From NCBI RefSeq assembly GCF_003967515.1, contig NZ_BIFQ01000001.1, positions 4,774,001 to 4,838,000 of the forward strand: DNA of 64,000 nucleotides. Reading direction: 5' to 3'. A program made the translations under genes and the position numbers. The notes beneath the pieces are model-generated. The model was given only the letters and a program-made list of their open reading frames with translations, was not told the origin of the DNA and did no database searches. The stretch is from Dictyobacter aurantiacus (GTDB lineage: Bacteria > Chloroflexota > Ktedonobacteria > Ktedonobacterales > Ktedonobacteraceae). Positions within the stretch are counted from its first letter, which is position 1. Every line of letters starts with the position of its first letter. Of the stretch, positions 16,541 through 25,489 are shown one piece after another.

Positions 16541-17782
16541 ATGACACAGGCACCGTACATCGATCTTTCTTCTCCGAGTTTGAAGGGGAATCCATATAGA
16601 GAGTTTGAGCGCATTCGTAGCGAGGATCCCGTCCACCTGGTGACGCTGCCGGGTCAGCGGCAGGGCTGGCTGATTACGCGTTATGAGGATGCGGAGCGGG
16701 CCCTGCGCGATCCGCGTTTCGTGAAGGATGCCCGGCGGGTGTTTTCCCCTGAACAGCTGGCGCGCCAGTTTCCCTGGCTCAGGGCTGAGGGGGAAGCGAC
16801 GGACCACGATCAGGCCAGGATATTTGCTCGTGGCTTGCTCAATTCTGATCCGCCGGACCACACGCGCTTGCGTGCCCTGGTCAATATATCCTTTACCCCG
16901 CGCATGGTTGAGCGCTGGAGCGAGCGTATCCAGCAGATTACCAATGCCTTGCTCGACGCGGTTCAGGCACAGGGAAAGATGGATGTGGTCAATGATTTCG
17001 CTTTCCCGCTCCCGATGACCGTGATTACCGAGATGCTGGGCGTCCCCTCGAAGGATCAGACAAAGTTCCGCCAGTGGTCGAACGTGATCATCGAGGCTTC
17101 GGGCGATCCCAGAGAAGTGGAGAAGCGCTACGAGCCGATCCGTGCCTATCGTGACTACCTGCGCTATTTGATCGATGAGAAGCGCAAACAGCCCGCCGAC
17201 GATCTGCTCAGCCACCTGATCGAGACTGAGGAGGTGGGGGATAAGCTGACGGAAGAGGAGCTGATCTCGATGGTTTCGTTGCTCTTGATCGCCGGGCACG
17301 AGACCACGGTTAACCTGATCAGTAATGGCGCGCTGGCCCTGCTGCTCCATCCCGATCAGAAGGAGAAGCTGCAGCGCGATCCCTCGCTGATCAAGAGCGC
17401 GGTCGAAGAGTTCCTGCGCTACCACGGACCCCTGATGACGGCCACACAGCGCTGGGCGCGTGAAGATCTTGAGTTTGGTGGCAAGCAGATCAGGCGCGGC
17501 GACTATGTCCTTGTTGTGCTGGCCTCGGCCAACCACGATCCCCAGCAGTTTGATCACGCCGAGGAGCTGGACGTGGCCCGCAGAGAGAACGCTCACCTGG
17601 CCTTCGGCAAGGGCATCCACTACTGCCTGGGAGCTCCGTTGGCCCGCCTGGAAGGCCAGATCGCTATCCGCACGCTGCTGCAGCGCCTCCCCGATCTGCG
17701 CCTCGCCGTCCCCGAACAAGAACTGATCTGGCGCCCCGGCGCCCTCATCATGGGCCTGCGCGCCCTCCCCGTCACTTTCTAA
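16541..17782 (+). CDS. Cytochrome P450
   Basis: 413 aa soluble bacterial P450, a heme-thiolate monooxygenase. The I-helix oxygen motif AGHETT is at about 251, the K-helix ExxR is in EEFLRY, and the heme loop FGKGIHYCLG has the Cys ligand at about 362. Overall it resembles the CYP107-like class. The ATG at 16541 is preferred to the one at 16511 because GGAGGA (16526-16531) sits nine bases before it. It stands alone between its own promoter and a hairpin terminator; no ferredoxin or reductase gene is adjacent, so its redox partner and substrate are unknown. Confidence 0.93.
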   Translation: MTQAPYIDLSSPSLKGNPYREFERIRSEDPVHLVTLPGQRQGWLITRYEDAERALRDPRFVKDARRVFSPEQLARQFPWLRAEGEATDHDQARIFARGLLNSDPPDHTRLRALVNISFTPRMVERWSERIQQITNALLDAVQAQGKMDVVNDFAFPLPMTVITEMLGVPSKDQTKFRQWSNVIIEASGDPREVEKRYEPIRAYRDYLRYLIDEKRKQPADDLLSHLIETEEVGDKLTEEELISMVSLLLIAGHETTVNLISNGALALLLHPDQKEKLQRDPSLIKSAVEEFLRYHGPLMTATQRWAREDLEFGGKQIRRGDYVLVVLASANHDPQQFDHAEELDVARRENAHLAFGKGIHYCLGAPLARLEGQIAIRTLLQRLPDLRLAVPEQELIWRPGALIMGLRALPVTF

Positions 17783-17845
17783 CTTTTCAGAAGACGAACC
17801 GACCATCCTTTTGCAAAAGAATGGTCGGTTCGTCTTCTGAAAAGT
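17782..17845 (+). terminator. 32-bp hairpin terminator
   Basis: Arms 17782-17813 and 17814-17845 pair with one G-T type mismatch around TTTTGCAAAA. The left arm starts inside the P450 stop codon. It is followed by ATTT only, so efficiency is uncertain. Confidence 0.75.
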
Positions 17846-17938
17846 AATTTATTGCTACTCGCCGAAATATGGTCCATTTTGTGGCACGAAGCGCTTTCTA
17901 CATCCGTGTATACAATGTAGGGGATAAAATTTTATGTT

Positions 17939-19315
17939 ATGAAGAGCGAGAATACTATGCAAAACTTAATAAATACGAATATATCGCATTACACTATTGT
18001 TCGGCATCTCGCCAAAGGGGGGATGTCCGATATCTACCTGGCGTGCGATACCCATAGCGATCAGGAGGTGGCGCTGAAGCTGGTTTCTATGAATAACGAG
18101 GAGTATTGCCAGCGCTTCCAGCAGGAGGTACGTGCTACAGCCTCTTTGAGCCATGGCCATATTTTGCCGGCCCTGGACCATGGTGAGTTCGATTGCTGGT
18201 GCTACCTGGTGATGCCCTACGTTTCCAGCGGTACCCTGCGTGATCTGACGGAAGCGGGTCCCCTGAGCCTGGATGAAACGGGCACATATTTGCATCAGAT
18301 TTCATCCGCCCTGCACTACGCCCACCAGCATGGTATCATTCATCGCGATATCAAGCCGTCAAATATATTGATGCGCAACAGGGATTTTGCGTACCTGGCT
18401 GACTTCGGACTGGTTAAGAATACCCGTAGCGTGGCCGAGAGCCTGACCGAGACCGGCTTTTTGATCGGGACCGCCGCCTATATGGCGCCCGAACTGGCCG
18501 AGGAGGATGCGACCTACCTCAGCGATATTTACTCTCTGGGGATTATCCTCTTTCAGATGCTGACCGGTGATGTGCCCTTCCATGGCTCAACTCCGATAGG
18601 AACCTTTATGCAGCATCTTTCTAAGCAGCCGTCTCGTCCTTCTCAGGTCAATCCCCATCTGCCTGTGGAACTGGACGCGGTGGTTCTTCGTGCGTTGGCG
18701 AAGGAACCGGCGCGCCGCTATCAGTCGGCGCTGGCTCTTGATCAGGCTTATCAAGAGGCTCTGGCTGCCTATGCGCGGCGCTGCGCGGACAGCCAGAGAA
18801 CAACGCAGCGCTTCGGCGTCCTGCTCCATAAACGTCCCCGCAGTGCGGCAGCGGCGGCTGTGGCTCTGGCGGCTATGGCTACGCTCTCGCTGGGCGCGTC
18901 AGCACACGTGTTTTACGATGCCTACGCCACCTCCGGTAGCACTATCAGCAACAGCATCGTTCAACATACGAATAGTAGCTCTCCCATCCTTGATCAGGCG
19001 CTCTATATGGGCAACAGTCTCGGAAAACCAGAGCTCCCGAAGCCGCCCGTCACGTCGACTCCTCCACCGGTCGCGCCGGTTACAACGGCGGTTCCTGTTA
19101 TTACCCCTCCGGCATCGGTAGCCAATCCGGTCACCAGCCACGCTAGCTCTAAGGCTCATGGTCATGAGAAGGTAAAAAAGAATGGACCCGATCACCATGG
19201 ACGCGATAACGGCAACGGTGCTGAAAAGCACAATAGCAATGATCCTGGTAACGGCAATGGTCCTGAAAAGCACAATGGCGGCGATTACGGCTATGGCCAC
19301 GGTGGCAAAAATTAA
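17939..19315 (+). CDS. PknB-type Ser/Thr protein kinase with TM segment and His/Asn/Gly-rich tail
   Basis: 458 aa. The kinase domain (about 18-275) has the glycine loop (LAKGGMSDIYLA), catalytic Lys47 (VALKLV), HRDIKPSN (H135-D137), DFG (155-157) and an APE motif, so it should be active. A TM helix at about 301-322 follows, then an external region rich in Ser/Thr/Pro and a final segment of about 50 residues made of His, Asn, Gly, Lys and Asp (for example NDPGNGNGPEKHNGGDYGYG). No PASTA repeats are present. ATG 17939 is used; ATG 17957 is possible. Such a tail might bind metal or the cell wall; this is a guess. Confidence 0.85.
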   Translation: MKSENTMQNLINTNISHYTIVRHLAKGGMSDIYLACDTHSDQEVALKLVSMNNEEYCQRFQQEVRATASLSHGHILPALDHGEFDCWCYLVMPYVSSGTLRDLTEAGPLSLDETGTYLHQISSALHYAHQHGIIHRDIKPSNILMRNRDFAYLADFGLVKNTRSVAESLTETGFLIGTAAYMAPELAEEDATYLSDIYSLGIILFQMLTGDVPFHGSTPIGTFMQHLSKQPSRPSQVNPHLPVELDAVVLRALAKEPARRYQSALALDQAYQEALAAYARRCADSQRTTQRFGVLLHKRPRSAAAAAVALAAMATLSLGASAHVFYDAYATSGSTISNSIVQHTNSSSPILDQALYMGNSLGKPELPKPPVTSTPPPVAPVTTAVPVITPPASVANPVTSHASSKAHGHEKVKKNGPDHHGRDNGNGAEKHNSNDPGNGNGPEKHNGGDYGYGHGGKN

Positions 19316-19317
19316 CG

Positions 19318-19360
19318 AAGCGAGTCGGGTGAAAGCGTGCTTTCACCCGAACTCGCTTTT
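19318..19360 (+). terminator. Hairpin terminator of the kinase gene
   Basis: A 19-bp stem with one bulged A (19318-19336 / 19339-19358), followed by TT. It lies between convergent genes. Confidence 0.75.
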
Positions 19361-19434
19361 AAACGCTGGGTCATGAATTTCGATTACCCCTCGCCTCCCG
19401 AAAATGCTTCCATATGTTCGGATCGCGCGCCCGA

Positions 19435-20481
19435 TTATGCGTGACGGCCAGCGGTGCTTTCGCGGACGATGAGTTGGAAGGGCGCCTGCGTCTGGCGCGG
19501 GGGACCGCTGTAGGTCTCTTCGATGCGGTCGAGCAGGAAGGAGACGGCCAGGTCGCCAATCTGTTGTTTGTTGGGGGCGATGGTGGAGAGAGAGGGGACC
19601 GAGAAGGCGCTCTCTTTGATGTCGTCGAAGCCGATTACGGCCACATCCTCGGGCACGCGGTAGCTGCCCTCGTAAAGCGCGCGCATGGCACCCAGCGCCA
19701 GCAGATCGTTGAAGCAGAAGACCGCGTCGGGCGGTGTCTCCAACTCCATCAACTGGTGCATCGCCCGAATGCCGTCGATGCGATCATATTCGAGTGAGCG
19801 GATCACCAGGTCCGGATTCCATGACATGCCGGCCTCGACCAATGCTTCCCGATAGCCCTGCAGGCGCAGGCGGGCGGTGTCTCCGGCGCTGACCCCCTGC
19901 GCGCCGATGGCCGCGATCCTCTTTCTACCCAGGCTGATCAGGTGCTGTGTGGCCAGTTTGGCCGCCGCCACGTTATCGATGACCACGTGATCGTAGGGGA
20001 CGTTGAACAGGCGCTCGCCCAGCAGCACCAGCGGAACGGTGACGCGCCGCTCCTGCAGATCCTCGGCCTCCAGGGCCAGTGGACTGAGGATGACTCCGTC
20101 GATCAGATGCGGATACATCCCGTTAATAACCAGTGTCTCCTTTGAGCGCTCTCCATCCGTAGAATCAATAAGTACCGTATATGAGCGCGCGGTAGCCGCG
20201 TTGATGACGGCCTTGCCGATATCAGAAAAATAGGGATTGGTCAGAAAGGGGATCGCCAGCGCCAGGATACTGACACGGCCCTTGCGTAGATAGCGCGCGG
20301 GGAGATTCGGCTGATAATTGAGCTCCTCTAGAGCCTTATTAACACGCTGCCGCATCTCAGGTGTGACATGCTCATATCCATGCACGACATTCGATACCGT
20401 TTTAATCGAGACACCGGCCCTCTGCGCCACGTCCTTTAATGTCACTCCCACGCCTCTCTCTCCTTCTTGAGACTTTTCCAT
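19435..20481 (-). CDS. LacI-family transcriptional regulator of the GH43/ABC locus
   Basis: 348 aa. N-terminal LacI HTH (about 13-58: VTLKDVAQRAGVSIKTVSN, HVTPEMRQRVNKALEELNY) and a periplasmic-binding-protein-like effector domain (about 68-340, with FNDLLALGAMRAL and VIGFDD). It is transcribed away from the sugar ABC operon. A 42-bp perfect palindrome with a LacI-type core lies between them and overlaps the operon promoter, so it most likely represses uptake and GH43 genes until a sugar fragment binds. Confidence 0.94.
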   Translation of the reverse strand: MEKSQEGERGVGVTLKDVAQRAGVSIKTVSNVVHGYEHVTPEMRQRVNKALEELNYQPNLPARYLRKGRVSILALAIPFLTNPYFSDIGKAVINAATARSYTVLIDSTDGERSKETLVINGMYPHLIDGVILSPLALEAEDLQERRVTVPLVLLGERLFNVPYDHVVIDNVAAAKLATQHLISLGRKRIAAIGAQGVSAGDTARLRLQGYREALVEAGMSWNPDLVIRSLEYDRIDGIRAMHQLMELETPPDAVFCFNDLLALGAMRALYEGSYRVPEDVAVIGFDDIKESAFSVPSLSTIAPNKQQIGDLAVSFLLDRIEETYSGPPRQTQAPFQLIVRESTAGRHA

Positions 20482-20590
20482 GAGTTAATAAGGAAGAATG
20501 TAGCATAGCCGTGCTCAACTGTCAAATTTTCCTTTTCACGCAGGCAAGAAAGGAGTCCAAACATTTACGGAGAATTAAGCAACTGGAATA

Positions 20591-20650
20591 TTGACTTTTT
20601 TCATGGCCTCGTGTTATAGTGTTTACAACGTTGTAAACACTATAACACGA
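20591..20650 (+). promoter_or_regulatory. Promoter with LacI-type operator (42-bp perfect palindrome)
   Basis: TTGACT (20591-20596), an 18-bp spacer and TATAGT (20615-20620) form a promoter. The perfect palindrome 20609-20650 (21 + 21 bp, no gap) has the core GTTTACAACGTTGTAAAC, typical of LacI/GalR operators with a central CG. It covers the -10 box and the start region, which predicts repression. A smaller dyad (CAACATGTTG, 20815-20824) nearby could be a second site. Confidence 0.85.
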
Positions 20651-20913
20651 AGCGTGATAAAGGGCGATATAACGGATAGATACGCGCTGATAAGCGGTTG
20701 TGTGAGATGGCGTGTGGAGACCTTCTTGGGCACCTTGGTGTTGCTTATCTGATGTACTGCCTCCTTCAGTTCTACTTGCCACCCTCTTTTTTCCTGGTAA
20801 GTCTGGTGACGTGTCAACATGTTGGCATGTCGTCATGTACTGATGGGCTTTATCACATGTGAAGTGGCCAGGCTCAACGCAGAGTTTGTATTGTATTTAT
20901 TGGAGGACAGGAT

Positions 20914-22233
20914 ATGTCTTACGGGTCAAAGAGGATGGTGGGTGTGTCTGCACTCATGTTGACCATTCTTACGGTTGTGCTGTCCGCGTGTGGCGGTTCT
21001 ACAGGATCGACCAGCAGCACGGGACAGGGCGGCAGCAATGGCAGTTGTTCAAATGTACAGCTTACTTTCTGGAACGCTTTAAGCGGTCCTGATGGCCCGG
21101 TGGTCCAGCAGCTGGTAACGCAGTACAATTCGTCTCATCCCGATAGTAAAGTGAAGATGAGCATCATTCCGTTGAACAATTTCGCGACCAAGCTGGATAC
21201 GGCTGCGGCATCCAAAACCCTGCCCGACGTGGCGATCATTAATGAAGACCAGATCGCGACGCAGGCGTTCCGCAATGTGATTTCCCCGATTGATGATGTG
21301 ATGCCGAAGATCGGCTATTCCGCTAACGATTTCCCGGCTCGTGCCTGGTCTCAGGACGAAGTAGCTGGCAAGCGCTATGGTATTCCTCTGTTCATCAATC
21401 CTATGACGATGTACTACAATGCCGACCTGCTGCAGAAGGCTGGCATCAGCAATCCTCCCACCAACGATGCTGAGTTCCAGAAAGCGGCTGCCGCGATGAA
21501 TACGGGTGGTAAGCATGGCTTCCAGATTACCACCGGTTTCCCTGTGCAGCAGATCTTCCAGCAGCTCCTGCATCAGTTTGGCGGTAGCGAGTTCAATGCC
21601 GACAATACGCAGGCCACCTGGAACAGTCCGGCTGGTGTCAAGGCTTTGCAGTGGATGAAGGATGCGCAGGCCAAATACTCGCAGCCTAAACTGCCGGTTG
21701 ATGCCGATGTCAACTCCTTTAAGGCTGGTAACGTCGGTATGATCTGGAATGGTATCTGGCAGGATACCAATGTGACCGGCGATGCCGTTGAGTTCAAGGG
21801 CCAGGCGGCGGCGACCCCGCAGATCGGTTCACAGCCTGCGACCTGGGCCGGTATGGGTTCGCTGACCATTCCGAGCAGCAATACATCGAGCTGCACCCGT
21901 TCGGCGGCCGCGACCTTCATCAAGTATGTGGTCGATAATTCGGCTAAGATGGCTCAGGGTGGCGATATGCCGGCGTTGCGCAAGGCGCGCAACGATGCCT
22001 CTGTCCAGAACATTCCTTTGATGAAGTCGCTCTCACAATCGGTTGAGAACCCTGTCTTCCCACCTTCGGTGCCGGGTATCTCCGATGCCTTTACCCCGCT
22101 GGGCAATGCGATCGGCGCGATAATGGCGGGCACGAGCCAGGATGTGCAGAAGTCCCTGGATACTTCGGTGAACCAGGCCAATCAGATCCTGAAGCAGAAC
22201 CAGCAGAAGTACGGATCCACGCCGAAGAAGTAG
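20914..22233 (+). CDS. Sugar ABC transporter substrate-binding lipoprotein
   Basis: 439 aa family-1 (MalE/UgpB-like) binding protein. A signal peptide with lipobox LSAC (Cys26) and a Ser/Gly-rich linker anchor it outside the membrane. The mature part begins LTFWNALSGPDGPVVQQLV, typical of oligosaccharide-binding proteins. SD TGGAGGA is upstream. It is the first gene of the LacI-controlled operon, and two GH43 genes follow, so the ligand is probably an arabinose- or xylose-containing oligosaccharide. No ATPase gene is in this operon; a shared MsmK-like ATPase elsewhere is likely. Confidence 0.93.
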   Translation: MSYGSKRMVGVSALMLTILTVVLSACGGSTGSTSSTGQGGSNGSCSNVQLTFWNALSGPDGPVVQQLVTQYNSSHPDSKVKMSIIPLNNFATKLDTAAASKTLPDVAIINEDQIATQAFRNVISPIDDVMPKIGYSANDFPARAWSQDEVAGKRYGIPLFINPMTMYYNADLLQKAGISNPPTNDAEFQKAAAAMNTGGKHGFQITTGFPVQQIFQQLLHQFGGSEFNADNTQATWNSPAGVKALQWMKDAQAKYSQPKLPVDADVNSFKAGNVGMIWNGIWQDTNVTGDAVEFKGQAAATPQIGSQPATWAGMGSLTIPSSNTSSCTRSAAATFIKYVVDNSAKMAQGGDMPALRKARNDASVQNIPLMKSLSQSVENPVFPPSVPGISDAFTPLGNAIGAIMAGTSQDVQKSLDTSVNQANQILKQNQQKYGSTPKK

Positions 22234-22401
22234 TAAGCCTTCAGTGGTGTGTGCCGGTGCGCTGCTGATCCTTCGGTCAGGCTTGTGCATCACAAATGAG
22301 AAGTAGAGTAGATAAGTAAGTTTCTGTATCACGTTCTGGCTTGCCCTTCCATGTGCGGGCCGGGGCGTGATACAACTTCTATTCGGAGAGAGACTGCATC
22401 A

Positions 22402-23355
22402 ATGTCGAGCGTAATACAGCCACAACCAGTGGCGGATGATACTACTGTCCGAAGAGGAGGAGCGCGCAAGTTTCGGCTTACCCCATACCTGTTTATCTTG
22501 CCGCATTTTATCTTCTTCGCCCTGTTTATCGGTTATCCATTCTTCAATGGACTCTATCTTAGCCTGTTTCGCTATGATTATCTGCAGCCGGCGACTAACG
22601 CTTTTGTAGGCCTGCAGAACTATCTTGATCTTTTTACGCGGGGGAGCGTGACCTTCCAGGATTTCTGGAACTCGCTGTGGAATACGGTCCAGTTCGTGGT
22701 CTATAGCGTGCCACTGCTGGTGGTTCTGCCGCTGTTGCTGGCCCTGCTGCTGAACGCTAAGATTCCGGGCGTGACCGTCTTCCGTACGATCTACTTCGCG
22801 CCGTGGGTGCTCTCGGTCTCTGTGGTGGGCTTGCTGTGGTGGTGGATCTTCCAGAGCGCGGGCGGCCTGGTCAATAACTACCTGGCCTTGTGGAATCTAC
22901 CCACCCCCGAATGGCTGTCGACGCTGCCGTGGGCCTGGGTCTCCATCGTGATCGCGACCATCTGGTGGACGATGGGTTTCAATATGATTATCCTGCTGGC
23001 GGCCCTGCAGGGTATCCCGGGTGAACTGTACGAGGCGGCCAATGTGGATGGGGCCAATAAATGGCATATGTTCTGGAGCCTGACGCTTCCTATGCTGCGA
23101 CCAATCCTGCTCTTTATCGTGATTACGTCGATCATTGCCTCATTCAATCTGTTCGGGCAGCCGTTTATCATGACCCAGGGTGGACCCGCCTTGCCCTCAG
23201 GCAGCGGCGCGACGACTCCGGTGATGTATGAAATCTACAATGAAGGTATCGTGCGCCATTTCGTGGGCAGTGCCGCGGCTATGTCTTTCGTCGTCGCTGT
23301 CATCATGATTGTGATCTCTTATGCGAACTTCCGCATTTTCCGGGAGCGCTCATAA
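22402..23355 (+). CDS. Sugar ABC transporter permease, MalF/UgpA type
   Basis: 317 aa, six TM helices, with the EAA loop YEAANVDGANKWHMFWSLTLP that contacts the ATPase. The ATG at 22402 is used, since CGGAGAG lies upstream; the ATG at 22351 would add a charged, GC-rich stretch without a ribosome site. It pairs with the following MalG-type permease. An 18-bp tandem duplication (23372-23407) lies between the two permease genes. Confidence 0.93.
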   Translation: MSSVIQPQPVADDTTVRRGGARKFRLTPYLFILPHFIFFALFIGYPFFNGLYLSLFRYDYLQPATNAFVGLQNYLDLFTRGSVTFQDFWNSLWNTVQFVVYSVPLLVVLPLLLALLLNAKIPGVTVFRTIYFAPWVLSVSVVGLLWWWIFQSAGGLVNNYLALWNLPTPEWLSTLPWAWVSIVIATIWWTMGFNMIILLAALQGIPGELYEAANVDGANKWHMFWSLTLPMLRPILLFIVITSIIASFNLFGQPFIMTQGGPALPSGSGATTPVMYEIYNEGIVRHFVGSAAAMSFVVAVIMIVISYANFRIFRERS

Positions 23356-23421
23356 GCGATCCGTTGGTGAAAGCATTGCAAGAATAGAAAGCATTGCAAG
23401 AATAGAAGGAGTGTACTGAGA

Positions 23422-24318
23422 ATGGCAACGACGGCCAATTCACGCGCACAGAGCCAGCGCCCTGACGCGGATATGCGACGCAAACGTCAGCTAAACATCA
23501 TCTGGCAGCGCGCCTTGATCTATATTGTACTGGTGTTTATCGCGCTGCTGATCATCCTGCCTCTGCTGTGGATGCTCTCGACGTCCTTGAAGCCCAAGGC
23601 GGAATGGTTCATGCAGCAGATCTACTGGATTCCCAAACGCTTTACCTGGAAGAACTATACCGATCTCTTTAACAATCCCGATACGCCGATCGGGCGCTGG
23701 TTTGTGAACAGCCTGGGGATCTCCGCTGTCAGCACGGTGCTGACGCTGTTCCTGGATGCGCTGGCGGCCTATGCCTATGCGCGGCTGGAGTTCGTGGGAC
23801 GCAAGACGCTCTTTACCATCTTGCTGGCGACGCTGTTTATGCCTGGCCTGATGTTCTTGATCCCAAACTTTTTGACCATCTATAACATGGGACTGCTCAA
23901 TAGCTACGCAGGCGTGATCCTGCCCGGACTGGCCGGTGTCTTTGGCGTCTTTTTCTTGAGCCAGTTCTTCCAGTCGATCCCGAAAGAGCTGGAGGAGGCG
24001 GCGCAGATCGATGGCGCCACTACTTTCCAGACCTTCTATCAGATCGTGTTGCCACTGTCGAAGCCGGCGCTGGCTACCCTGGCCGTGATTACCTTCCTGG
24101 CCTGCTGGAACGATTTCCTGTGGCCGCTGTTGGTGTTGCAGGACCCCAATATGTATACGCTTCCTCCCGGCCTGAGTACCCTGCAGAGCTCGTATGTGAC
24201 GCTGTATGGACCAACCATGGCGGCGGCTGTCATCGTGGCGATTCCTGTGTTGATCATCTATATCGCCTTGCAGCGCTTTATCGTCCAGAGCGTGGCCAAT
24301 ACGGGTTTGAAAGGCTAA
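23422..24318 (+). CDS. Sugar ABC transporter permease, MalG/UgpE type
   Basis: 298 aa, six TM helices, EAA loop LEEAAQIDGATTFQTFYQIV. AAGGAG precedes the ATG. It forms the transmembrane channel with the previous gene. The following GH43 lipoprotein starts three bases after the stop, so they are translationally linked. Confidence 0.94.
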   Translation: MATTANSRAQSQRPDADMRRKRQLNIIWQRALIYIVLVFIALLIILPLLWMLSTSLKPKAEWFMQQIYWIPKRFTWKNYTDLFNNPDTPIGRWFVNSLGISAVSTVLTLFLDALAAYAYARLEFVGRKTLFTILLATLFMPGLMFLIPNFLTIYNMGLLNSYAGVILPGLAGVFGVFFLSQFFQSIPKELEEAAQIDGATTFQTFYQIVLPLSKPALATLAVITFLACWNDFLWPLLVLQDPNMYTLPPGLSTLQSSYVTLYGPTMAAAVIVAIPVLIIYIALQRFIVQSVANTGLKG

Positions 24319-24321
24319 GAG

Positions 24322-25449
24322 ATGATTTCTTCACTGCTTCGTTCTTACAGTAAGAGCGTCAAATCAAGTCAGGTGAATCAAATCAGATTGTGGCTGGGAT
24401 CTCTGCTCCTGCCTGTGGTGCTGCTGTTTGTCACCACAGGCTGCGCTCAGCAGGGGCAGCAGACTCCAGCGAAGAGTAAGGCGGGAACTATGCAGCAACA
24501 GACCTTCCAGAATCCTGTGATCGATAGCGATTTCCCCGATCCTGGCATTATCCAGGACGGAAACTATTACTATTCATACGCGACAAACGCGGCGGGCAAG
24601 AATATCCAGGTGGCCCGCTCCAGCGACCTTGTGCATTGGGAGATGCTGTCCGATGCGCTGCCGGCGCTGCCATCCTGGGCTGTGCAGGGCGGCTCCTACG
24701 TCTGGGCGCCGGATGTAATTAAGATTGGCAATCAGTATGTGATGTACTATACGCTGCGCGATTCGCAGACCAATGTGCAGTGCGTGAGCGTGGCGGTCAG
24801 CGATAAGCCCGAGGGCAAGTTCAAAGATACCAGCACGAAGCCGCTCATCTGCCAGGCCGACCAGGGTGGGACCATCGATCCTTCGCCGTTTCGCGATGGC
24901 GATAAGCTCTATCTCTATTTCAAAAACGACGGCAACAGCATTGGCCTGACCACCTACCTGTGGGTGCAGGAGCTGTCGGCCGATGGATTGAGCGTCACTG
25001 GTAAGCCGACTCAGCTGATCCACAACGATAAGAGCTGGGAGGGCGACCTGGTGGAGGCTCCGAACATGTTCAAGCACAACGGAAAATACTACCTCTTCTT
25101 CTCCGCCAATAGCTACGCCAACGAGACCTACGCCGTCGGCTATGCTCTCTGCCAGAGCCCGACCGGGCCCTGCGAGCAGGCGGCCGAGAATCCTGTGCTC
25201 GCCAGCCAGATGAAGAAGTCCCCTTTCGTGATCGGTCCCGGTGGACAGACCGTGTTCCAGCTTGGCGACCAGACCTGGATCATCTATCACGCCTGGAATA
25301 CCAATCCAGATGGATCGCGTGGCGATAGCCGCTGCATGTGGCTCGACCGCGTTACCTGGCAGGACGATAAGCCTCACATCCAGGGTCCCACAACGCAGCC
25401 CCAGCCCGTTCCTTCTGTAAAGGGATCGCAAGGTGAACTGGGCCGCTAG
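24322..25449 (+). CDS. GH43-family glycosidase, secreted lipoprotein
   Basis: 375 aa. Signal peptide with lipobox TTGC (Cys41). The five-bladed propeller has the three GH43 acids: D73 (FPDPG, catalytic base), D186 (GTIDPSPF, pKa modulator) and E245 (VEAPNM, catalytic acid). Family members are arabinofuranosidases, arabinanases or xylosidases; the exact activity is unknown. Being anchored outside, it should trim oligosaccharides for the ABC transporter encoded just upstream. Confidence 0.9.
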   Translation: MISSLLRSYSKSVKSSQVNQIRLWLGSLLLPVVLLFVTTGCAQQGQQTPAKSKAGTMQQQTFQNPVIDSDFPDPGIIQDGNYYYSYATNAAGKNIQVARSSDLVHWEMLSDALPALPSWAVQGGSYVWAPDVIKIGNQYVMYYTLRDSQTNVQCVSVAVSDKPEGKFKDTSTKPLICQADQGGTIDPSPFRDGDKLYLYFKNDGNSIGLTTYLWVQELSADGLSVTGKPTQLIHNDKSWEGDLVEAPNMFKHNGKYYLFFSANSYANETYAVGYALCQSPTGPCEQAAENPVLASQMKKSPFVIGPGGQTVFQLGDQTWIIYHAWNTNPDGSRGDSRCMWLDRVTWQDDKPHIQGPTTQPQPVPSVKGSQGELGR

Positions 25450-25489
25450 GCCGATAGAAAGATCGAGGTATTTTCTGGTGGAGCGTGTG

